IMG/VR virus record: IMGVR_UViG_3300032020_000845
Location: 1 to 64,000 of that record
Direction: 5' to 3' (one strand)
Length of the DNA: 64,000 bases
Source of the DNA: a virus
In this document: positions 39,531 through 47,300 of the stretch, one piece after another
Layout of the letters: each line of letters starts with the position of its first letter
How positions within the stretch are numbered: the stretch's first letter is position 1
Translations under genes and position numbers: made by a program
Notes under the pieces: generated by a model
Databases searched by the model: none
Seen by the model: the letters and a program-made list of their open reading frames with translations, nothing else
What the model was told of the DNA's origin: nothing

Positions 39531-39992
39531 ATGTTGAGAGTGATTTTAGACGTCAACGGCGACAGGATCGGTGAATTCCACATACTAAACGTTGGCATTC
39601 ACGGTGATGGCAAAAGACAGAAGAGAAAATATAGGGTTCAATACTTCAGAGAACTATTACCTCATGTCAGAGAAGCACTCTCGATAAAAGAGGGAGAGGA
39701 GTTTCAAATTTTAGACTCGAAGTTTTCGGTTATTCATTATAGAGAGGATGGAGCATTAGTTCTAGTTAAAAAAGTGTTAGATGAGTTTTTTAATCCTAAC
39801 AGGTTGATTAAGAAGAGGAACAGTGAAGGGAGTAAGAATGAAAAGAATAAGGGAGTAGAAAATAGAATTTGTGGGAATTGTAATGATTATTATGTTTGTA
39901 AATCAGATAGTAAAGTAAGAGAAGAAAAGTATTTGCCCAAAAATAAGAAAGGTTGTAAAGAGTGGATAAGAAAGGAGGCGCGAAGTGAGTAA
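39531..39992 (+). CDS. unknown protein with C-terminal cysteine motif
   Basis: A 153-residue protein with AAGGAGTAAG upstream. The N-terminal 85 residues are beta-rich (VILDVNGDRIGEFHILNVGI) and use visibly more GC-rich codons than their neighbours. A linker rich in Lys/Asn leads to RICGNCNDYYVCKS..GCKEW, a small four-cysteine metal site. No family recognised. Confidence 0.5.
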   Translation: MLRVILDVNGDRIGEFHILNVGIHGDGKRQKRKYRVQYFRELLPHVREALSIKEGEEFQILDSKFSVIHYREDGALVLVKKVLDEFFNPNRLIKKRNSEGSKNEKNKGVENRICGNCNDYYVCKSDSKVREEKYLPKNKKGCKEWIRKEARSE

Positions 39993-40146
39993 GAGTATGG
40001 GAGATAGAAAGGTAATGAGTTTTACCGATCTACGAAATCTTTTGTCAAGTATTGCTTTTCTCGATATGTCAGTACTCGACATAGTTGTAGAGGCGGAGAG
40101 AAGATTTGGAAAAAGGGATAAGATCGGAAAACCAGGAAGGAGATAA
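39985..40146 (+). CDS. 53-residue protein, unknown
   Basis: A short frame starting at GTG, with AAAGGAGG 6 nt upstream, overlapping the previous stop. It reads as an amphipathic helical peptide (FTDLRNLLSSIAFLDMSVLD..VEAERRFGKRDK). Ribosome site and tight packing support it; no function can be given. Confidence 0.4.
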   Translation: MSKSMGDRKVMSFTDLRNLLSSIAFLDMSVLDIVVEAERRFGKRDKIGKPGRR

Positions 40147-40150
40147 TGAG

Positions 40151-40444
40151 ATGGAAATAAAGGTTGGAACAAAGATAAAATTTCCAGAAGAAAAACAAAG
40201 ATATACTGTTCAATGTTATAATGAAAGGTATGTTATATGCACTAAACCACTTAATTGTTTAAAAACAGTTTTATATACAATAATAGATTTTAAAGAAAAT
40301 ATAAGGGGAGCAGAAGATTTAGTTCTTTGTATGGGTTTTGAAACTAAAGAAGGATGTCAAGAAGCATTGGAAAGATTGATAACAGGAGTATCTGAAGTTT
40401 CTTATAGGAATAGAATACCATTATCTATTGAATCTTTATCGTGA
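40151..40444 (+). CDS. unknown small protein
   Basis: I start at the ATG at 40151, which has AAGGAG 8 nt upstream; a longer version from 40106 would overlap the previous gene. The 97-residue product opens EIKVGTKIKFPEEKQRYTV, like a small SH3-type barrel, then a helix CQEALERLITG. Such small 'VGTKI.F' proteins are common in phages. Unknown function. Confidence 0.45.
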   Translation: MEIKVGTKIKFPEEKQRYTVQCYNERYVICTKPLNCLKTVLYTIIDFKENIRGAEDLVLCMGFETKEGCQEALERLITGVSEVSYRNRIPLSIESLS

Positions 40445-40456
40445 GATAAAACAAAA

Positions 40457-41095
40457 ATGAAAGATTTTTCTAAAAAAATAAATTTAGCAGACCTTATATC
40501 TCAAATTGATATAGTGACTTTGATAGAAGAATATGGAGTGGGTTTAGAGTCTTCGGGAGATAATTTTATAGCTTTATGTCCTTTTCATCCAGATAATAAG
40601 ACAAAAAGTTTCTTTGTCTGTCCTTCTACAAATACTTGGCATTGTTTTGGATGTAAAAAAGGCTCGAGTGTTTTTGATTTTGTGATGGAAATGGAACATA
40701 AACCTTTTTGGGAAGCTGTGCATTTTTTAGCTGAGAAAATAGGATATGTAAATGTTTTTTCTTTAGATACTTTGAAACAAAGATTAGAAAGATTACACTC
40801 TGAAAAAAATAAAAACGGAATATCTGAATTTCGTAAAATTCGTGAGCATATTGAGAACTTAATATATACAAAAATTAAAGAAAATTATACTTTTACAAAG
40901 AATTTGTCTTTTCAAGATTATGATAAAAAGTTAAGAGATTTATGGAAGTGGTATGATGAGGGACAACGTTGGTTTGATTTACAAATATGTCATTATAAAA
41001 GTGGAGAAAATATTGATTTGAGTTTTTTGACTAAAAAATTACAATCTTTTTATTCGAAATTTTTAGAAAAATTTGAATGTCTTCCTTCAAATTAG
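40457..41095 (+). CDS. stand-alone CHC2 zinc-finger (primase-like) protein
   Basis: A 212-residue protein whose first 100 residues are the zinc-binding domain of bacterial DnaG-type primase: LCPFHPDNKTKSFFVCP.. TWHCFGCKKGSSVFDFV with the CHC2 ligands (about residues 41-66) and a following 'e...f.eAv..La...g' helix pair. There is no Toprim catalytic domain; the C-terminal 110 residues are helical and unfamiliar. It may recognise the priming site for a separate catalytic subunit outside this window, or act as a regulator. Confidence 0.8.
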   Translation: MKDFSKKINLADLISQIDIVTLIEEYGVGLESSGDNFIALCPFHPDNKTKSFFVCPSTNTWHCFGCKKGSSVFDFVMEMEHKPFWEAVHFLAEKIGYVNVFSLDTLKQRLERLHSEKNKNGISEFRKIREHIENLIYTKIKENYTFTKNLSFQDYDKKLRDLWKWYDEGQRWFDLQICHYKSGENIDLSFLTKKLQSFYSKFLEKFECLPSN

Positions 41096-41562
41096 TGTAT
41101 TATAAGAATAGGAGATGTTATGAAAAAAGAAGTAACGGCTTTTTAGTAGATGGGTACAAATTTGTTGTGGATAATAAATGTTCCTCTTTAGGATGTTATT
41201 ATGGGGAAGATGATTGGACTGTTGAAGTTATTGCTGAAGATTTAGAAACTCTTCAAAAGTTAGCGATAGAAGAGATTGTAAAAAGTCGAGTTTGGGAAGA
41301 CGGAAAAAGACTTTATAAAATAACTTATTTAGAGTATAATGGAAGCAAGTATGTTGTAACTGAAGATGCATGTTCTCGAGAAGAAACTCAAAAAGTGTTT
41401 GGAGAAATTATTAAGTCGCAATATTATAAAGGGTTAATGAAATTACGCAAAGAAAACGATAAAGAGGAAGAAAGTAGAAAACAGAAACAATTGGATAAAG
41501 AAAAAGAATTGCAAGAAAAGAAACTTTATAAGGATTTAAAAAAGAAGTATGAAAAAGACTAA
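41077..41562 (+). CDS. unknown protein with charged C-terminal helix
   Basis: A 161-residue protein overlapping the previous gene by 19 nt. The first 90 residues look like a beta-rich domain (DDWTVEVIAEDLETLQKLA); the last 40 are an extreme Lys/Glu helix. The start is uncertain: a good AGGAG site at 41110 points to an ATG at 41120 in another frame that stops after eight codons, so the 5' end may be frameshifted. No family recognised. Confidence 0.45.
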   Translation: MSSFKLVYYKNRRCYEKRSNGFLVDGYKFVVDNKCSSLGCYYGEDDWTVEVIAEDLETLQKLAIEEIVKSRVWEDGKRLYKITYLEYNGSKYVVTEDACSREETQKVFGEIIKSQYYKGLMKLRKENDKEEESRKQKQLDKEKELQEKKLYKDLKKKYEKD

Positions 41563-41598
41563 TTTTGAAAGTATTATTAAATTTTGGGGTGAAAAGTT

Positions 41599-42066
41599 AT
41601 GAAATGTTGTTTTGGAGGACTGTGTAGAGAATCTGAATATGTTAGTGTTGGAAAGGGCGTGTGCAGTTTTTTAATATTAGATTTAGGAGTATTACATCGT
41701 ACTGTTAGTATGGAGAAAGATGAATTGGTGTTAGATTTTACATCTCTTCTTTTGTTGTTGGAATTTATATTGTTAAATCCTTATTTATTTAAACATTTTT
41801 ATTCTCTTGAAGTATATGGATCTAATAATGATGTTTTAAAATATCTTAAACAAAATAAAGTTCCTGCGAAAATTAGATCTTTGAAGGAAATGGTGATGTC
41901 TTTTATTAAACAAAACCCATATGTAAAAGTTAGTTTTTTGAAAATTTCTAAAGAAACGAATCCGATATTTTTTAAAGTTGCTAGTTTGCCAATTGATATG
42001 AAAATGTCAGAATATGTTAAAAGTTTGATGGAGGTTATTAGTGATCCAAATAAAAATCAGGAATAA
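41599..42066 (+). CDS. unknown protein
   Basis: A 155-residue protein with an N-terminal cysteine cluster (KCCFGGLCRESEYV) and a hydrophobic centre (FTSLLLLLEFILLNPYLF). It does not look exported. I recognise no family. The end overlaps the sigma-factor gene by 26 nt, so the two are probably made together. Confidence 0.45.
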   Translation: MKCCFGGLCRESEYVSVGKGVCSFLILDLGVLHRTVSMEKDELVLDFTSLLLLLEFILLNPYLFKHFYSLEVYGSNNDVLKYLKQNKVPAKIRSLKEMVMSFIKQNPYVKVSFLKISKETNPIFFKVASLPIDMKMSEYVKSLMEVISDPNKNQE

Positions 42067-42652
42067 TTTTTTTGAAATTCCAAAGATACCTCTCCAAAAT
42101 GATTCATTAACTAAGATTGATTGGCTTGCCAATCAATTTTACAAAACAGAAGATAGCTACTATATAAATACACTAATTTGTATTGCTATTCCATATATGC
42201 GAAAGGTTGCAAGTTCTTTTTGTAGAAATACTGAAGATGCTAAAGAGTTATGCCAAGAATTAAAAATAGATTTATTAAGATTACTTCGTAAATGGAAACC
42301 AAAAGAGAAAATGCGTTTTAATTATATAATGCGGCGGCAATTTTATAATTTTTCTTGTAATTTTATTAGAAAATTAAAGAAAGTTTCATTTGTTGATGTT
42401 GAATTATTTCAACAGGAATTGCTAGACACAAATGATTTTATGAAAGATTATGAAATAACAGATTTAGTTAAAAAATTGCTGAGTTTAGTGGATGATAAAA
42501 CAAAACAAATTCTTACTTTATTTTTAAGTGGTGTTACCACTTATGAGCAAATAGGAAAAGAACTTAGTGTCACTGGTGTAACGGTACGTAATAGAATATT
42601 AGGATGTAAACCTTTGATATTAAAAATATTAAGAGAGGGAAAAAATGTATAA
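42041..42652 (+). CDS. sigma-70-family RNA polymerase sigma factor
   Basis: A 203-residue ECF-sized sigma factor, starting at GTG with GGAGG 6 nt upstream. Region 2 runs from about residue 40 to 110 (IPYMRKVASSFCRNTEDAKELCQE.. RFNYIMRRQFYNFSCNFIRK), where DAKELCQE replaces the usual 'DaeDl.Qe'. Region 4 is near residue 145-195 (LLSLVDDKTKQILTLFLSG.TTYEQIGKELSVTGVTVRNRI), a normal helix-turn-helix. It would direct host RNA polymerase to phage promoters; the recurring TTTGTGTATAATATAT element is a candidate target, which is inference. Confidence 0.75.
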   Translation: MIQIKIRNNFFEIPKIPLQNDSLTKIDWLANQFYKTEDSYYINTLICIAIPYMRKVASSFCRNTEDAKELCQELKIDLLRLLRKWKPKEKMRFNYIMRRQFYNFSCNFIRKLKKVSFVDVELFQQELLDTNDFMKDYEITDLVKKLLSLVDDKTKQILTLFLSGVTTYEQIGKELSVTGVTVRNRILGCKPLILKILREGKNV

Positions 42653-43055
42653 AGTCGTTAAAGAAGTTAAATGGGACGCCGCTCATAGATTATTAAATTA
42701 TGATGGTCTCTGTTCACATATTCATGGTCATTCTTTCAGAGCTCTTTTTACATATGAGTGTAGTATTCTTAATAAAGATGGGATGGCTATTGATTTTAAT
42801 ACCATAAAAAATAAAATTCAAAAATGGGTTGATGAGTATTGGGATCATGCTTTTATGTTAAATAGTAAAGATCCTCTTGTAAAGATTTTAAGTAAATATG
42901 AGGATAGAATTTGGATTATGCAAGGAAATCCAACGGCTGAAAATATGGCTAATTTTTTATTTATGAAATTTAAGTATACATTTCTAGAAGTTAATTTAAG
43001 GAGTGTTGAAGTTTTTGAAGGGCCGAAATCAAGTGCTATATATGAAGAAGGATAA
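42645..43055 (+). CDS. queD: 6-carboxy-tetrahydropterin synthase QueD
   Basis: A 136-residue QueD. Zinc histidines are seen in WDAAHRL (His14) and HIHGHS (His27, His29). The catalytic Cys23 sits four residues before His27, as in family members (C-x3-HGH). WDHAFML and PTAENMANFLF, with the conserved PT.EN, complete the active site. It converts dihydroneopterin triphosphate to 6-carboxytetrahydropterin, the second step toward preQ0. It starts a tight operon with the other pathway genes and overlaps the sigma factor gene by 8 nt. Confidence 0.92.
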   Translation: MYKVVKEVKWDAAHRLLNYDGLCSHIHGHSFRALFTYECSILNKDGMAIDFNTIKNKIQKWVDEYWDHAFMLNSKDPLVKILSKYEDRIWIMQGNPTAENMANFLFMKFKYTFLEVNLRSVEVFEGPKSSAIYEEG

Positions 43056-43065
43056 GGAGAAAATA

Positions 43066-43866
43066 ATGATCGAAGAACAATTACCTGATATTCAAGCGTC
43101 AAAAGATATTCGTGAAGTGCATTTACATCGAGTTGGAGTTGAAAATGTTAGTTTTCCTATATTAGTAACAAAAAAAGAAAAAAGACAGTATCAAACAACT
43201 CAAGCAACTATTTCAATGTATGGAGATCTTGAAAAAGAAATAAAGGGAATTGATATGAGTCGTTTTCTTGAGGTTCTAATGCAATATCGTTATAAAGTAA
43301 TGAATTCAAAGAAATTAAAAAAGTTTTTAAAAGAATTAAAAAGCAGACTTAAAACAAGAGATGCTTATGTTGTTGTTAGTTTTAAATATTTCATTCCCAA
43401 AGAATCTCCTATAAAAAAAGTGAAAGGAATTCAAGGGTATGATTGTTCTTTTGTTGCTCGTTTGACTTCCGACAAATATGATTTTTATCTTGAGGTAGCT
43501 GTTCCAATAACTACTTTATGCCCTTGTAGTAAAGAAATAAGTAAGTATGGGGCTCATAATCAAAGAGCGGTTGTAATAGCTCGTATAACATTTTCAGAAA
43601 AGCCTTTGTGGATTGAAGATATTGTTTCTTTATTAGGATCAATGGGCAGTTGTGATATTTATCCTGTGTTAAAAAGACCGGATGAAAAATTTGTTACAGA
43701 AAAAGCATTTAAAAATCCAAAGTTTGTGGAGGACGTTGCTCGAGATACTGCTCTTGCGTTGAATAAAATATCTAGTGTTGAAGGATACAGCATTAAGGTA
43801 ATGTCATTTGAAAGTATCCATACACACAATGCTGTTGCATATTTTAAAAAAAATTGGAGTTTTTAG
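43066..43866 (+). CDS. folE2: GTP cyclohydrolase IB (FolE2/MptA type)
   Basis: A 266-residue enzyme starting at the ATG 43066 after AAGGAGAA. The signature CPCSKEISKYGAHNQR (about residues 152-167) with the metal/catalytic cysteines and histidine, together with KGIDMSRFLEVL, LKRPDEKFVTEKAF, VEDVARD and SIHTHNA, identifies GCYH-IB. It makes the dihydroneopterin triphosphate used by QueD. Most phage 7-deazaguanine clusters I know use the unrelated FolE (type IA). One glutamate that I believe lies before the SCDIY segment in relatives reads Gly here (LLGSMGSCD), so activity should be tested. Confidence 0.92.
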   Translation: MIEEQLPDIQASKDIREVHLHRVGVENVSFPILVTKKEKRQYQTTQATISMYGDLEKEIKGIDMSRFLEVLMQYRYKVMNSKKLKKFLKELKSRLKTRDAYVVVSFKYFIPKESPIKKVKGIQGYDCSFVARLTSDKYDFYLEVAVPITTLCPCSKEISKYGAHNQRAVVIARITFSEKPLWIEDIVSLLGSMGSCDIYPVLKRPDEKFVTEKAFKNPKFVEDVARDTALALNKISSVEGYSIKVMSFESIHTHNAVAYFKKNWSF

Positions 43867-44492
43867 TGGAAGTACCTTCTATTTTTTTTGGAGTGGATGA
43901 AGTAGGTGTAGGTTGTTTAGCTGGTCCTGTTGTTGCGGGAGCTGTTGTATGGCAGAATTCTTATGCTTGGAATATAGTGGGTTTAAATGATTCTAAAAAA
44001 TTAACTTTGAAACAGCGCGAAAAAGTTTTTCAGCAATGTAAGGAATTAAATATTGTATTTGCAACAGGATCTGCTGATGTTAATGAAATAGAAAAATTGA
44101 ACATTTATCATGCAACTAGATTAGCAATGAAAAGGGCAATCGATTTAGTGATTCCTCGAAGGCCAACAATTCCAAGTATTGGTTTGATTGATGGCAAGGG
44201 ATATATAGAAGGTTTAGAGATAGAACAAAAATGGATAGTAAAAGGAGATGAAAAAGAGCCCGCGATTATGATGGCCTCTATTGTTGCTAAAGTATTGAGA
44301 GATAGATATATAAAAAGTTTGGTTGATCAGTTTCCTGAATATGAAGTATATGGTTGGAGAACTAATATTGGTTATGGAACAAAAAAACATCTTGAAGCAA
44401 TTAAAAAATATGGTTTAACGCCTTTTCATAGGAAAACTTTTCAACCAATTAAGCAATGGTTGGAGGAGGGAATAATAAATGCCGCAAACTAA
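43866..44492 (+). CDS. rnhB: ribonuclease HII
   Basis: A 208-residue RNase HII. I start at the GTG 43866, with GGAG 6 nt upstream and a 1-nt overlap with the preceding TAG. FFGVDEVGVGCLAGPVVAGAV (about residues 6-26) carries the first catalytic Asp-Glu, and LIDGKG and MMASIVAKVLRDR carry the others. The usual GRG(P)LAGP motif reads GVGCLAGP, so the arginine that helps read the RNA-DNA junction is lost. It removes ribonucleotides or primers from DNA. Its place inside a deazaguanine operon is unusual. Confidence 0.88.
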   Translation: MEVPSIFFGVDEVGVGCLAGPVVAGAVVWQNSYAWNIVGLNDSKKLTLKQREKVFQQCKELNIVFATGSADVNEIEKLNIYHATRLAMKRAIDLVIPRRPTIPSIGLIDGKGYIEGLEIEQKWIVKGDEKEPAIMMASIVAKVLRDRYIKSLVDQFPEYEVYGWRTNIGYGTKKHLEAIKKYGLTPFHRKTFQPIKQWLEEGIINAAN

Positions 44493-45210
44493 AACATTAG
44501 ATATTAGTGAGATTTTTTGTTCGATACAAGGAGAAGGAATTTATACTGGAGTTCCCTCAATTTTTATAAGACTTCAGGGATGTTCTAGTCATTGTATTTG
44601 GTGTGATACTAATTTTGGGCAAAATAAAAACTTAGGGAAAAGAATGACAAATGAAGAAATTTTGAACAAAATTTCTGAATATAAATATATAAATCATATT
44701 GTAATCACAGGAGGAGAACCGACTGAACAAATGGAAGGTTTAAGAGCTTTTTTATCCTTCCTTTCGGCTCATTTTTTTGTAACCGTTGAAACAAATGGAA
44801 CAATAAATCCTTTTGATTTTGACCCTTATGCTTACGTAGATAAATGGGTTAGTTTATGGTCTGTAAGTCCAAAACTTCAATCAGCAAAAGCAAAACGTAA
44901 GTATAATTTTTGTGCTATAGAGGCTATGCTTTTGCATAAAGCTCAGTTGAAGTTTGTAATTAGTGATGAGAAAGATATTGAAGAAATGTTTGAGTTATTA
45001 CAAAGGTTTATGAAGGTTCCCCCTGTAATTATTGTTCAACCAAACGGACAGGAAGAAGGAAAGACATGTTCTCCTGAGGAATATTCAAAACGAGCTGATT
45101 GGTTAGTTAATATTTTGTTGGATAAATATATTGATTATTTTGATAAATATGATATTAGGATAATGCTTCAAACACATAAAGTAATTTGGGGCAATAAAAG
45201 AGGAATGTAA
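44479..45210 (+). CDS. queE: 7-carboxy-7-deazaguanine synthase QueE
   Basis: A 243-residue radical-SAM enzyme. The start has ISEIFCSIQGEG.YTGVPSIFIRLQGC, highly typical of QueE, followed by the CX3CX2C cluster (Cys35, Cys39, Cys42). VITGGEPTEQ is the SAM-binding GGE motif, and VETNGT and SPKLQ follow. It converts carboxytetrahydropterin to 7-carboxy-7-deazaguanine. It overlaps its neighbours by 14 nt and 1 nt. Confidence 0.93.
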   Translation: MPQTKTLDISEIFCSIQGEGIYTGVPSIFIRLQGCSSHCIWCDTNFGQNKNLGKRMTNEEILNKISEYKYINHIVITGGEPTEQMEGLRAFLSFLSAHFFVTVETNGTINPFDFDPYAYVDKWVSLWSVSPKLQSAKAKRKYNFCAIEAMLLHKAQLKFVISDEKDIEEMFELLQRFMKVPPVIIVQPNGQEEGKTCSPEEYSKRADWLVNILLDKYIDYFDKYDIRIMLQTHKVIWGNKRGM

Positions 45211-45689
45211 TGAAAACAGAAAAAATATCTTGGAACTATTATTTTCAATTAATTAATAAGCTTATAGAAATAATATCGGTTCATGTGGAAGAAAAGTTTG
45301 ATCTTGTTGTGGGTATTTCGCGTGGAGGTCTTATTCCTGCTATGCTGATGTCTCAAGATTGGAATGTTCCTTTAGATGTAATAGTAACAAGATTTTATGA
45401 CAAAAAGAACCAGCGCTCTATGTTGAAAGTTGGAAATCCTTCATACTTATGTTTTAAAGATATTAATTTTGATAGTAAAATATTAATTGTTGATGACCTT
45501 GTTGATAGTGGAAAGACTATGAAGGCTGTTGTTGATTTATACAAAAAAAAGGGTTTCAAGAACATTAGGACAGCTGTATTGATTTATAAACGAAGTTCTG
45601 AATTTGACCCAAGATATTTTGCCGCTGGTGCAGATGAAGATACTTGGATTGAGTTTCCATATGAACGATTTGAAGGAGATATAAAATGA
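45210..45689 (+). CDS. Gpt-like purine phosphoribosyltransferase
   Basis: A 159-residue type I phosphoribosyltransferase. The PRPP loop is ILIVDDLVDSGKTMKAV (about residues 91-107), and VVGISRGGLIPA is the PPi loop. The C-terminal AGADEDTWIEFPYE matches the xanthine-guanine phosphoribosyltransferase ending 'dTWi.fPWe'. It transfers ribose 5-phosphate to guanine/xanthine-like bases. Located between QueE and QueC with a 1-nt and 4-nt overlap, it could salvage guanine released by base exchange, or act on a 7-deazaguanine base. That is inference. Confidence 0.8.
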   Translation: MKTEKISWNYYFQLINKLIEIISVHVEEKFDLVVGISRGGLIPAMLMSQDWNVPLDVIVTRFYDKKNQRSMLKVGNPSYLCFKDINFDSKILIVDDLVDSGKTMKAVVDLYKKKGFKNIRTAVLIYKRSSEFDPRYFAAGADEDTWIEFPYERFEGDIK

Positions 45690-46372
45690 GTGAGGCAATT
45701 TTTCTTTTAAGTGGTGGTTTAGATTCTACTACATTGTTTGTTTTTATATTAGAAAAAGGTTGGGCGCTTTATCCTTTAAGTATTAATTATGGTCAAAAAC
45801 ATTCTGTTGCAGAAATAGCTTCAGCAACGCGCCTTTGGGCAAGATATCAACATAAATATGGAGAAAAGAAAGTAGGAGACTTAAAAATTTTAAATTTTAA
45901 TTTATCTCAAATAGGACATAGTGCATTAACTGATAAAAATTGGAAAGTTCCAAACAATATGAAAGATCAAATTAAAACTGTAGTTCCTTTTCGAAATACT
46001 ATGTTAATGACATTAGCTGCTGCTTATGGAGAGTCTTTAGGTTTAAGTCCTATAAATATTTTTATGACTCCTGTAAAAGAAGATTTTGCGTCATATAGAG
46101 ATTGTCGTAAACCTTTCTTTACTTGTTTAGAAAAAACATTAAGTTTAGGATCTACTTATGGCGTAGATGTTCACATTTATACACCGTTTGTTGAAAACAC
46201 AAAAGCAGAAATTATTGATATAGGTACTAAATTGGATGTTCCATATCATTTAACTTATTCTTGTTATGAAGGAACTCAACCCTCTTGTGGTAAATGTCCT
46301 GCGTGTATTGAAAGATTAGAAGCATTTAAAGCAAATGGTTTATCTGATCCTTTAGAATATAGAAAGGAGTAA
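45686..46372 (+). CDS. queC: 7-cyano-7-deazaguanine synthase QueC
   Basis: A 228-residue ATP-dependent enzyme that turns carboxy-deazaguanine into preQ0 (through the amide). The PP-loop is FLLSGGLDSTTLF (residues 6-18), INYGQKH follows, and VPFRNTMLMTLAAAYGE is the QueC-type core. The C-terminal zinc cysteines are SCYEGTQPSCGKCPACIER. A normal-length QueC; QueC-type enzymes that stop at the amide (ADG) exist in some phages and could not be told apart by eye. Confidence 0.92.
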   Translation: MSEAIFLLSGGLDSTTLFVFILEKGWALYPLSINYGQKHSVAEIASATRLWARYQHKYGEKKVGDLKILNFNLSQIGHSALTDKNWKVPNNMKDQIKTVVPFRNTMLMTLAAAYGESLGLSPINIFMTPVKEDFASYRDCRKPFFTCLEKTLSLGSTYGVDVHIYTPFVENTKAEIIDIGTKLDVPYHLTYSCYEGTQPSCGKCPACIERLEAFKANGLSDPLEYRKE

Positions 46373-46376
46373 AGTT

Positions 46377-46940
46377 ATGAAATTTAAATTTTTGGATAAA
46401 GAAATAAAATATGATGGATCTCAATTGCATTCTCATTTTAATTATGAGAATGGTCTTGAAGGGAATAGCATTTCTTGTTTTTTTGGGCCTGCGGAAGTTA
46501 AAGAACATTTGGTAGATTGCGAAGATAAATTAAAAAATGATTTTATTAATAGTGCATATATGATGCATTTTATAATTGAAATTTTTGAGGCTTCTTTGAG
46601 AGAAGCAGTTGTATGGCAAAGATTATTTATTGCTCAAATTGCCGCTTTTTTAAAGAAATGTTGTTTGGTGTCTCATGTTGCTTATCGAGGAGATGATATT
46701 TTTATTGATAATAAAAAATTGTCTGTTTCGATTGCAACAAAATCTCCAGTTTCATGTCTTATTCACGTTGGATTAAATATTGAGGTAGGAGATGAATGTC
46801 CTGTTCTTGCTGTTGGATTTAATGATTTTGATGATTATGGGTATGCTTTAAGAGACGTTGCTCATATGTTGATGGCTGCCTTTGTGGAAGAATTTGAGGA
46901 TATTCAGAAAGCTTGTTATAAGGTGAAAGGAGTACAATGA
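46377..46940 (+). CDS. DUF366-family protein
   Basis: A 187-residue protein that I recognise as DUF366: KFLDKEIKYDGSQLHSHF at the start, FFGPAEVKEHLVDCED, MMHFIIEIFEASLREAVVWQRL, and KLSVSIATKSPVSCLIHVGLN. The conserved His, Asp and Glu residues suggest an enzyme. DUF366 is known mostly from archaea, and its function was unknown to me. Here it follows QueC by 4 nt and overlaps the next gene, so it is very probably part of the deazaguanine pathway, perhaps tailoring preQ0 or its precursor. I cannot link it to a named Dpd tailoring family without a search. Confidence 0.75.
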   Translation: MKFKFLDKEIKYDGSQLHSHFNYENGLEGNSISCFFGPAEVKEHLVDCEDKLKNDFINSAYMMHFIIEIFEASLREAVVWQRLFIAQIAAFLKKCCLVSHVAYRGDDIFIDNKKLSVSIATKSPVSCLIHVGLNIEVGDECPVLAVGFNDFDDYGYALRDVAHMLMAAFVEEFEDIQKACYKVKGVQ

Positions 46941-47299
46941 AGCCTTTTATAGTTGCAATAGATTTTGATGGAACAATCGTTGAAGATAAATATCCTAATA
47001 TTGGTCCTTTAAAGGAAAATGCTGTTTCTTGTATTAAATTATTGAAAGAATTGGGGTGTTATATTATAGTAACATCTTGTCGCACAAGTCCAAATAGAAC
47101 TTCAAGTGTAACTGAGAGAAGTTTACAAAGACAAATTATGCAAAAATTTTTAAGAGAAAATGATATTCCTTATGATTGGGTTGATGATGGTACTCAAGGT
47201 AAAGTAGTTGCTGACATTTATGTTGACGATCGTGCTATTAGATTTGAAAATAATTGGGATGAAATTGTTAGAATAATAAATTTAATGTTAGGAGAGTAA
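46937..47299 (+). CDS. HAD-superfamily phosphatase-like protein
   Basis: A 120-residue short HAD protein. Motif I is IDFDGTIVED (residues 8-17), motif II is IIVTSCRTSPN, and the late acidic pair is DIYVDDRAIRF. It lacks a cap domain, as in the small BT0820-type hydrolases that are frequent in phages. It could dephosphorylate a nucleotide or pterin intermediate. Directly downstream of and overlapping DUF366, in the same operon. Confidence 0.8.
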   Translation: MKPFIVAIDFDGTIVEDKYPNIGPLKENAVSCIKLLKELGCYIIVTSCRTSPNRTSSVTERSLQRQIMQKFLRENDIPYDWVDDGTQGKVVADIYVDDRAIRFENNWDEIVRIINLMLGE

Positions 47300-47300
47300 A

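Noticed and set aside
41093-41113. Promoter-like TTAGTGTATTATAAG
   Set aside because: Resembles the recurring element only in GTGTAT.AT and falls in two overlapping genes. Not enough to call.
43066-43866. Assignment as QueF (preQ0 reductase)
   Set aside because: The CPCSKEIS...YGAHNQR, KG.DMSRF and LKRPDEKFVTEKAF motifs are those of GTP cyclohydrolase IB, and QueF's own signatures are absent.
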